A DNA stretch of 64,000 nt. Source: Bacteroidales bacterium. Its GTDB lineage: Bacteria > Bacteroidota > Bacteroidia > Bacteroidales > Marinilabiliaceae. The DNA lies in assembly GCA_017539645.1 (NCBI GenBank), contig JAFYCM010000013.1, forward strand, positions 1-64,000. Reading direction: 5' to 3'. How positions within the stretch are numbered: position 1 is the stretch's first letter; the number at the start of each line of letters is the position of its first letter. Position numbers and translations under genes: made by a program. Shown piece by piece: positions 52,826 through 59,609 of the stretch. The notes beneath the pieces were generated by a model that saw nothing but the letters and a program-made list of their open reading frames with translations, was not told the DNA's origin and ran no database searches.

Positions 52826-53620
52826 ATGAACCGTAAAAACTTCGTCGTAGCGATAGTAACTGTTTTAGCTGTGATGCAAACGAGCATCGCAATGGCTCAG
52901 GACAAGCTTGAACTTGGCTTGTTTGGCGGTGTCAGTTATTATATGGGCGATTTGAATCCCTCGCAGCAATTCTTGAAGCCGCGTCCTGCCATTGGTTTTA
53001 TTGGTAGATATACCATTTCGGACCGTACGGCAGTTAAGCTCAACGTAATTGGAGGCGGCATAGCAGGCAAATATCCCAAGCAAGGCGACGTATATAAAAA
53101 TAGCGAAGGCATAACTACAACGCGCGTCGATGCGAATGGTAATACCATAATTACGCGCGATAGTACTTATAATTTCGACCGAACGATAGTAGATATAGGC
53201 TTGATGGGCGAATTCAACTTCATGAGTTTCGACCATCAGTTTCTCAAAGAGCAGTCGCGATTTACGCCATACATAACTATAGGCATCGCTGCAACATCAT
53301 ATAAACGCTATGATAAAGGTGATGATGATGGGCATATGGTTTTTGTGTTATCTTTGCCGTTCGGTGCTGGAGTGAAGTATAAGCTAAATCAGTGGCTTAG
53401 ATTAGGTGCGGAATGGACGTTGCGCAAGACATTCGTCGATGATCTTGATTACGTTGGCGAGAGCGATGGCAAGGTCGACCCATCTGATCCATACGGGTTT
53501 AACTATACCACGGCAACGCACAACAACGACTGGTATTCGTTCTGTGGCATTACGGTGACGATAAGTATGTGGCCACGTCGTTTGGAGTGTAACGATGGTA
53601 TGAAAAGCTTCAACCGCTAA
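52826..53620 (+). CDS. porG: PorG-like outer-membrane protein (DUF6089)
   Basis: A 264-residue outer-membrane beta-barrel of the DUF6089 family, which includes P. gingivalis PorG, a type IX secretion component that contacts the PorK-PorN ring. It has a signal peptide (FVVAIVTVLAVMQTSIAMAQ), then ELGLFGGVSYYMGDLNPSQQFLKPRPAIGFIGRY, the diagnostic N-terminal strand pair. It ends GITVTISMWPRRLECNDG. The order porG-uppS-bamA-ompH-ompH is the one I recall from P. gingivalis (PG0189-PG0193). This supports the PorG call and adds to the T9SS genes at 33-39 kb. Confidence 0.82.
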   Translation: MNRKNFVVAIVTVLAVMQTSIAMAQDKLELGLFGGVSYYMGDLNPSQQFLKPRPAIGFIGRYTISDRTAVKLNVIGGGIAGKYPKQGDVYKNSEGITTTRVDANGNTIITRDSTYNFDRTIVDIGLMGEFNFMSFDHQFLKEQSRFTPYITIGIAATSYKRYDKGDDDGHMVFVLSLPFGAGVKYKLNQWLRLGAEWTLRKTFVDDLDYVGESDGKVDPSDPYGFNYTTATHNNDWYSFCGITVTISMWPRRLECNDGMKSFNR

Positions 53621-53636
53621 AAGAGACAAAAAATAG

Positions 53637-54377
53637 ATGTCAGTAAAAGACGAAATAATAAAAGAGAAATTGCCGCGTCACGTAGCCATAATTATGGATG
53701 GCAATGGACGATGGGCAAAGAGCAAAGGCAGCGAGCGCTTGTTTGGACATAAGCGTGGCGTTGGCGCTGTTCGCCAGGTGACGGAAGCTGCTGTGGAGTT
53801 GGGTATTGAGTACCTAACACTCTATGCATTCTCTACGGAGAACTGGAATCGCCCAAAACTTGAAGTTATGGGTCTTATGACGCTGCTTATGTCGTCGCTT
53901 GAGTCGGAACTCGATACATTCCTAAAGAACGATGTCCGCTTGAGAGTGATAGGCAACGATGCACTTCCTAAAGATGTTCAGAAACGCCTTTTGTCTGTTG
54001 AGGAGAAGACGGCGCACTGCAAGCGCCTGACGCTCGTTTTGGCGCTTAGCTACAGTTCGCGTTGGGAGATTACCAACTGTGTGCGCGAGGTGGCTCAGAA
54101 AGTTGCCGAGGGCAAACTCAACGTGGCTGACATCAATGAAAATATAGTTTCAGAAAATATGGCTACGGCATTTATGCCCGACCCTGAATTGCTTATACGT
54201 ACAAGCGGCGAGCAGCGCATAAGCAACTTCTTGTTGTGGCAGATTGCTTACGCAGAATTATATTTTACCCCAACCCTTTGGCCAGACTTTGGTAAGGAGG
54301 ATTTCTACAAAGCACTTGTCGATTATCAAGGACGCGAGAGGCGGTTTGGTAAGACGAGTGAACAAATCAACAATTAA
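53637..54377 (+). CDS. uppS: Isoprenyl transferase (undecaprenyl diphosphate synthase)
   Basis: UppS condenses eight isopentenyl units onto farnesyl diphosphate to make the lipid carrier for peptidoglycan and LPS. The 246-residue cis-prenyltransferase has IIMDGNGRWAKSKGSERLFGHKRG (catalytic Asp and diphosphate-binding loop), LTLYAFSTENWNRPKLEV, and PDPELLIRTSGEQRISNFLLWQIAYAELYF. It starts 16 bp after porG and is followed 15 bp later by bamA. Confidence 0.95.
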   Translation: MSVKDEIIKEKLPRHVAIIMDGNGRWAKSKGSERLFGHKRGVGAVRQVTEAAVELGIEYLTLYAFSTENWNRPKLEVMGLMTLLMSSLESELDTFLKNDVRLRVIGNDALPKDVQKRLLSVEEKTAHCKRLTLVLALSYSSRWEITNCVREVAQKVAEGKLNVADINENIVSENMATAFMPDPELLIRTSGEQRISNFLLWQIAYAELYFTPTLWPDFGKEDFYKALVDYQGRERRFGKTSEQINN

Positions 54378-54392
54378 CGATAACTAACCCAG

Positions 54393-56984
54393 ATGCTAAG
54401 ATTAGGTGCACTAATTCTCATTTCGCTGATTACCATAGCTACTACAGCCCAGCAACAAACAGACTCTGTTGCGGCAAGCAATAACGCTACTGAAGAAGTT
54501 CAGAAAGTGTCGTATTCGGGCGTGCCTCGTAAATATGAAATAGCCGACATTGCCATCACGGGTGTAGAGCATCTCGATAAGCACATCCTGCTCAACCTCT
54601 CTGGCTTGAAAGTGGGACAGACCATAAGTATTCCAGGCGACGAGTTGACGCAAGCGCTCAAACGCTATTGGAACCACGGATTGTTCTCCGATGTCAAAAT
54701 CTACCAAACCAAAATTGTAGATAATAAAGTCTATCTTGAAATCGCACTCAAAGAGCGCCCGCGACTGAGCGAGGTGAATTTCCACGGCGTGCGTCGTAGC
54801 GAGCTCAAAGACGTTGAGGAGAAGGTGGTTATGATGAAAGAGTCGCAGGTGACTCCGTTCCTTGTGGCTCGTACGCAGAAATATGTAAAAGACTACTTCG
54901 TAGGAAAAGGATTCTACAACGTAGATGTAAATATTGTTCAGCGCAACGATAGAAAATCGCCCAATCATGTCATTCTTGATATTAACGTAGATAAGAAAGA
55001 CAAAGTGAAGGTGCGTTCGCTTGTATTCAACGGCAATAAGGCTTTCCGCTACAAGAAACTCAACCGCGCCATGAAGAAGACCAACCAAAAAGGTTTGATG
55101 AACTTCTTCCGCACCAAGAAATTCGTGAAAGATTTGTATGAGAAAGACCTTGTGGCCCTCATCGATTTCTACAACGAGCATGGTTATCGCGATGCGCGAA
55201 TATTGAAGGAGACTGTTGTGCGCAATGATGACAACACCGTAGACATCACCATCGACCTCGACGAAGGCAAACAATATTTCATTGGCGATATTACTTGGGT
55301 GGGCAACAATATCTATAGTGGCGACTATCTCTCGTATGTACTCCAAATGAAAAAAGGCGATGTGTACAATAGCAAGCGCATGAATAAACGCCTCTACGAA
55401 GAGGACGACGCAGTGCACAACCTCTATATGGATAATGGTTACCTATTCTCGAACATCACGCCTATCGAGAGCAATGTGTACGCCGACACCATCGATCTTG
55501 AGATGCGCATTGTGGAAGGCACGCAAGCCACCATCGACGACGTAATTATAAAAGGTAACGACAAGACGAATGAGCACGTTGTTCGTCGTGAAATACGTAC
55601 GAAACCTGGTCAGCTCTTCTCTAAGTCGGAACTTATACGTACGGTGCGCGAGTTGGCTCAACTTGGCCACTTCAACCCAGAGAACATCAACCCTGTTCCG
55701 CAGCCCGACTACGACAACGGTACGGTGGATATTGTATATAACCTCGAAGAGAAATCGAACGACCAAGTGGAGCTCTCCGGAGGTTGGGGTGCTGGTATGT
55801 TCGTTGGATCGTTGGGCTTGTCGTTCAACAACTTCTCTATCCGCAACATATTCAACAAAGAAGCATATTCGCCACTGCCAACTGGCGATGGTCAGAAATT
55901 CTCCATCAAGGCGCAGGCAAATGGTAAATATTATAAATCGATAAGCGCGTCGTTTACTGAGCCTTGGCTTGGCGGACGTCGTCCTAACTCGTTGACGCTC
56001 TCTGCATTCTATTCTTCGCAGACGGGTGTAAGTAGCAGCTACTACAACAACTTCTACAATGGTTATCGCAGCGGCTACGTTTCTGGCGAAGTAAACAAGC
56101 CGAGCAAGGGCTCGCTTCATCAGTTCCGCAAAGTGTCTGGTACATCGATAGGCTTTGGTAAGCGCCTCACTTGGCCAGATGACTGGTTCACGCTCTACAC
56201 CGAGTTTAGCTATCAGTATTATCAGCTGCGCAACTGGCAATACTTCCTTATGCAGAATGGTCACTCGCACAACCTCAGTTTCCGCGTGACGTTGATGCGT
56301 AACTCTATCGATAATCCTATTTACACTCGTTCGGGTTCAAACTTCTCTATTGGTTTGTCGATTACACCTCCATACTCGCTCTTTAGCGACATCAATTGGA
56401 AGACGGTCGACGATGACCAGAAACTCTACGAGTTTATCGAATATCACAAATGGACCGTCAAGGGTCAGGTGTTCAAGCCACTCGACAACGCTCGCAAACT
56501 TGTACTTATGGGTAAATTCGAGATGGGCTTCCTTGGCTACTTCGACGAATATCGCAAATCGCCGTTTGAGAAATACGTAATGGGTGGCGATGGTATGTCA
56601 GGTTATTCTACATACGGTGAGGAGACCATTGGTTTGCGTGGCTATGAGAACTCATCACTCACGCCGCGTAAGGTTACCAACGGCTCATACTCATACGATG
56701 GTAACATATATAATAAGTATACGCTCGAATTGCGCTACCCAATAACATTGCAACCTCAGGCAACCGTGTTTGCTCTTGCCTTTGCCGAAGCAGGTAACTG
56801 TTGGAGCGAATTCCAAGACTTCTCGCCGTTCGACTTGAAACGTTCGGCTGGTGTAGGTTTACGTATATTCTTGCCTATCTTTGGCTTGCTCGGTATCGAC
56901 TGGGGCTACGGCTTCGATGAAGTCTCTGGCTACAACGATGCTGGTGGCAGTCAGTTCCACTTCGTAATCGGACAGTCGTTCTAA
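54393..56984 (+). CDS. bamA: Outer-membrane protein assembly factor BamA
   Basis: BamA folds and inserts outer-membrane barrels. The 863-residue protein has a signal peptide (LGALILISLITIATTAQ), then five POTRA domains (about residues 45-455; for example IADIAITGVEHLDKHILLNLSGLKVGQTI). The C-terminal barrel contains GGWGAGMFVGSLGLSFNNFS and ends in the terminal-strand sequence FHFVIGQSF with a final Phe. The VRGY-like loop is LRGYENSSLTP. It lies in the uppS-bamA-ompH cluster, its usual place. Confidence 0.95.
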   Translation: MLRLGALILISLITIATTAQQQTDSVAASNNATEEVQKVSYSGVPRKYEIADIAITGVEHLDKHILLNLSGLKVGQTISIPGDELTQALKRYWNHGLFSDVKIYQTKIVDNKVYLEIALKERPRLSEVNFHGVRRSELKDVEEKVVMMKESQVTPFLVARTQKYVKDYFVGKGFYNVDVNIVQRNDRKSPNHVILDINVDKKDKVKVRSLVFNGNKAFRYKKLNRAMKKTNQKGLMNFFRTKKFVKDLYEKDLVALIDFYNEHGYRDARILKETVVRNDDNTVDITIDLDEGKQYFIGDITWVGNNIYSGDYLSYVLQMKKGDVYNSKRMNKRLYEEDDAVHNLYMDNGYLFSNITPIESNVYADTIDLEMRIVEGTQATIDDVIIKGNDKTNEHVVRREIRTKPGQLFSKSELIRTVRELAQLGHFNPENINPVPQPDYDNGTVDIVYNLEEKSNDQVELSGGWGAGMFVGSLGLSFNNFSIRNIFNKEAYSPLPTGDGQKFSIKAQANGKYYKSISASFTEPWLGGRRPNSLTLSAFYSSQTGVSSSYYNNFYNGYRSGYVSGEVNKPSKGSLHQFRKVSGTSIGFGKRLTWPDDWFTLYTEFSYQYYQLRNWQYFLMQNGHSHNLSFRVTLMRNSIDNPIYTRSGSNFSIGLSITPPYSLFSDINWKTVDDDQKLYEFIEYHKWTVKGQVFKPLDNARKLVLMGKFEMGFLGYFDEYRKSPFEKYVMGGDGMSGYSTYGEETIGLRGYENSSLTPRKVTNGSYSYDGNIYNKYTLELRYPITLQPQATVFALAFAEAGNCWSEFQDFSPFDLKRSAGVGLRIFLPIFGLLGIDWGYGFDEVSGYNDAGGSQFHFVIGQSF

Positions 56985-57005
56985 CACATAAAAAATCAAA
57001 TCGAT

Positions 57006-57563
57006 ATGAAAAAAGGAAACAAACTCTCAATAATGGCCTTCGCTGCTAAGGCGATTGCTGTGTTGGCTATCGCGCTATGTGCGCAACGTGCCGATGCTCA
57101 GAAAATTGTGTTCGTAGATACGGAATACATACTTAAGAATATTCCTGCTTACGAAACCGCCAACGACCAACTCGACCAACTGTCGAAAAAGTACGAAGGC
57201 GAAGTGAAAGCCAAAATGGAAGAGGTGCAGAAACTCTACGAAAGCTACCGCACCGAAAGCGTTTTCCTCACCAACGACATGAAGGTGAAGAAGGAGAATG
57301 AGATTATAGAGAAAGAGCAAGCTGCCAAGAAACTCCAACAGCAATATTTTGGTCAGAATGGCGAACTGTTCAAACAGCGCGAAGTGCTCATTCAGCCTAT
57401 TCAGGAGCAAGTTTTCAATGCCATTCAGAGCCTTGCTGCCGAGAAGAGCTATTCTGCAGTGCTCGACAAATCGTCGAACATCGGACTGCTCTTTAGCGAC
57501 CAAAATCTCGACGTGAGCGACCAAATACTTACGCGCCTCGGCTACGGCACTAAGAAGAAATAA
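57006..57563 (+). CDS. OmpH/Skp-family periplasmic chaperone 1
   Basis: Skp-family proteins hold unfolded outer-membrane proteins on their way to BamA. The 185-residue protein has a signal peptide (MAFAAKAIAVLAIALCAQRADAQ). It then has KIVFVDTEYILKNIPAYETANDQLDQLSKKYEGEV and a long Glu/Lys-rich helix, as in the tentacles of Skp. The C-terminal strand region follows (AEKSYSAVLDKSSNIGLLFSDQNLDVSDQI). It is the first of three tandem paralogues, 21 bp after bamA. Confidence 0.9.
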   Translation: MKKGNKLSIMAFAAKAIAVLAIALCAQRADAQKIVFVDTEYILKNIPAYETANDQLDQLSKKYEGEVKAKMEEVQKLYESYRTESVFLTNDMKVKKENEIIEKEQAAKKLQQQYFGQNGELFKQREVLIQPIQEQVFNAIQSLAAEKSYSAVLDKSSNIGLLFSDQNLDVSDQILTRLGYGTKKK

Positions 57564-57593
57564 ACATTTTCCACATTGATATTTATAAGATAG

Positions 57594-58097
57594 ATGAAGA
57601 GAATAATCATTACACTGTCTATAGTACTCACTGCGCTGACAGCATCGGCACAGAAATTCGGACACTTCGACTCGCAGGCGTTCATCCAAACAATGCCCGA
57701 CTTCAAAGATGCCCAGAATACTTTAGACCAGAAGGCTTCGACATTCGAAACCCAAATGGCTGCTCTCAACGAAGAGTTCCAAAAGGAATATCAGGCATTC
57801 CAATCTAAGTCTGCCACCATGACCGAAAAAGAACTCGAAGAGAAACAGCAAGAATTGCAGGAGATGTATCAGAAAGTGCAATCTTTCAGTCAGACGGCTC
57901 GTGAATCGCTTCAGCAAGACCAGCAGACGCTTATGAAACCTATTATGATGCGCGTTCAACGTGCTGTGCAAGAGGTTGGCGCTGAGGGCGGTTTCCTATA
58001 CATATTCGAAAGCAAAGCAGGATTGACGCTCTTCGTGTCGCCTGTGCAGAGTGAAGACATTACTCCGCTCGTAAAGAAAAAACTTGGTATAAACTAA
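57594..58097 (+). CDS. OmpH/Skp-family periplasmic chaperone 2
   Basis: A 167-residue Skp-like protein with signal peptide (MKRIIITLSIVLTALTASA). It has the start of the fold, KFGHFDSQAFIQTMPDFKDAQNTLDQ, then a coiled-coil helix (EFQKEYQAFQSKSATMTEKELEEKQQELQEMYQ) and the closing strands FLYIFESKAGLTLFVSP. The second paralogue is 30 bp after the first. It is Gln-rich, and differs clearly from its neighbours in sequence, so the duplication is old. Confidence 0.9.
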   Translation: MKRIIITLSIVLTALTASAQKFGHFDSQAFIQTMPDFKDAQNTLDQKASTFETQMAALNEEFQKEYQAFQSKSATMTEKELEEKQQELQEMYQKVQSFSQTARESLQQDQQTLMKPIMMRVQRAVQEVGAEGGFLYIFESKAGLTLFVSPVQSEDITPLVKKKLGIN

Positions 58098-58118
58098 TAA
58101 TGAATAAGTTACATAATT

Positions 58119-58628
58119 ATGAAAATAGTTAAATCTCTATTTATAGCAGTACTCGCATTTATTGGCGTGCAAACGTCGGCTCAGACCTTGAAATTTGCTC
58201 ACATCGAGACTCAGAAATTCATGGCGGAGCTCCCTGAATACATAGCAGCTACTAAGGCTTTGCAAGAGGAGGCTAAGAAACTCGAAGACCAACTCACCGT
58301 TATGCGCAACGACCTTCAGGCTAAATATGCCGATTACCTACAAAACCGCGATTCGCTTCCTGACCTCATCCGCGCAACACGCGAAAAAGAGATTCAAGAT
58401 GCCGACCAGCGTATTCAAAGCTATACCCAGATGGCACAGCAGAGCCTCTCGCAGAAAGAGCAGCAACTCCTTCAGCCACTCCAAGAGAAGGTTACAAATG
58501 CTATCGAGGCTGTAGGCAAGGAGCAAGGCTTCATCTACATCTTCGACATCAGCACCTCGGTAATTCTCTATCACAGCGAAGAGAGCATCGATGCTACGCC
58601 ATTCGTAAAGGCTAAACTCGGTTTGTAA
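58119..58628 (+). CDS. OmpH/Skp-family periplasmic chaperone 3
   Basis: A 169-residue Skp-like protein with signal peptide (SLFIAVLAFIGVQTSAQ), TLKFAHIETQKFMAELPEYIAATKALQEEAKKLEDQL and the closing FIYIFDISTSVILYHSEES. The third tandem copy lies 21 bp after the second. It is closer to the second than to the first in its C-terminal third. It ends the porG-uppS-bamA-ompH run and is followed by a terminator. Confidence 0.9.
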   Translation: MKIVKSLFIAVLAFIGVQTSAQTLKFAHIETQKFMAELPEYIAATKALQEEAKKLEDQLTVMRNDLQAKYADYLQNRDSLPDLIRATREKEIQDADQRIQSYTQMAQQSLSQKEQQLLQPLQEKVTNAIEAVGKEQGFIYIFDISTSVILYHSEESIDATPFVKAKLGL

Positions 58629-58648
58629 TACATACATATAACAACCAT

Positions 58649-58683
58649 AAAAGTCGCAGGTCAGTTTGGCTTGCGACTTTTTT
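58649..58683 (+). terminator. Rho-independent terminator after the ompH genes
   Basis: AAAGTCGCA and TGCGACTTT form a 9-bp stem around an approximately 13-base loop, followed by a T-run (TTTTTTTGTTTG). It ends the envelope cluster transcript. Confidence 0.85.
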
Positions 58684-58842
58684 GTTTGTATGGGCAGATA
58701 ATTTCGCGTAGTGGAAAGTTCCGTAGGTGCCCGGTAATTAGACGACTAAACGACACACAACTACGCAAAAAAGCGCCGCCACTCTTCGTGACAGCGATAA
58801 ATATTATACATTTACGATGTTTATCATAAATACAAATTGCTT

Positions 58843-59091
58843 ATGTCTGCCATCGAAATAAAGTATTCGCTGTTCAAGGATATTGATTCCATAAGCGATG
58901 AACGTATGCTGCAAAGAATTTCTGTGTTGGTAAAAAGCATATTAGCTACATCGCGCGTGAAATCAAGTGCAACTGATAATGCAAGTGAAATACCGGACTT
59001 CGTTCGAAATATGAGCGTCAATACTGGGCTATCGGGAGATATTGATGCTAAAGATTTGATGCGTGAACATTGGAACGAAGTATATGGATAG
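58843..59091 (+). CDS. Small antitoxin-like protein of a VapBC-type pair
   Basis: An 82-residue protein not recognised as a known antitoxin family. The first half is helical (KYSLFKDIDSISDERMLQRISVLVKSILA), and the second half is polar and flexible, ending AKDLMREHWNEVYG. This is the layout of many VapB-type antitoxins, in which a C-terminal tail wraps around the PIN toxin. The DLMREHWNE tail resembles DUF6364-type proteins. The ATG at 58843 is used rather than an in-frame TTG. It overlaps the PIN-domain gene by eight bases. The identification rests mainly on that arrangement. Confidence 0.6.
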   Translation: MSAIEIKYSLFKDIDSISDERMLQRISVLVKSILATSRVKSSATDNASEIPDFVRNMSVNTGLSGDIDAKDLMREHWNEVYG

Positions 59092-59497
59092 AGTTTTCTT
59101 GGACACAAATGTAGTTGTCGACTTCCTGTGTGAGCGCGGTGACTTTTATATGCCTGCTGCGTCGATTGTTGTAAAGGCGTACCGTAAAGAGATAGAGTTG
59201 TGCTGCTCGGCCTTGACCTATACTACCGCAAGCTATTTGATGGAGAGAGGTAAAGTGAAAAGAGAAGATGTTTTCCTCAAATTGGCAGATTTTAGCAGCC
59301 TATGTACGCCGACCATTGTTGACAAAAATGTGATAGAGCAAGCGCTCAAATCAAAGTTCACAGATTTCGAAGATGCAGTTCAATATTTTTCTGCCAAGCA
59401 ATTTGGTGCAACAATCATAATTACCCGAAACAAACAAGACTTTACCAATTCTGCTATTCCCTGCCAAACTCCAATTGAATTCTTGGATTGCCAATAG
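59084..59497 (+). CDS. PIN-domain ribonuclease, VapC-type toxin
   Basis: A 137-residue PIN-domain protein. Catalytic acidic residues are visible as FLDTNVVVDFL (first Asp), TDFEDAVQYFSA (second Asp, with Glu), and ITRNKQDF (third Asp). PIN toxins cleave specific tRNAs or rRNA. The ATG at 59084, giving MDRVFLDTN, is preferred over an upstream TTG because PIN proteins begin directly before the first strand. It overlaps its partner gene by eight bases. The neutral stand-alone PIN protein is an alternative, but the overlap with a small partner favours a toxin-antitoxin pair. Confidence 0.8.
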   Translation: MDRVFLDTNVVVDFLCERGDFYMPAASIVVKAYRKEIELCCSALTYTTASYLMERGKVKREDVFLKLADFSSLCTPTIVDKNVIEQALKSKFTDFEDAVQYFSAKQFGATIIITRNKQDFTNSAIPCQTPIEFLDCQ

Positions 59498-59593
59498 AGG
59501 AGTGTATTATCAAGCGGTTCAAGAGAATTTGCAATCCCCGGCAAACGTATTTGTGTATTTCAAATCCCCCATGAACTGATAATCTGCGCTTGC

Positions 59594-59601
59594 TATCTTT
59601 G
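59594..59601 (+). promoter_or_regulatory. -7 promoter element for the DUF4450 gene
   Basis: TATCTTTG is a perfect TAnnTTTG match. It ends only eight bases before the ATG at 59610, which would leave almost no 5' leader. Confidence 0.5.
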
Positions 59602-59609
59602 CCTCCATT

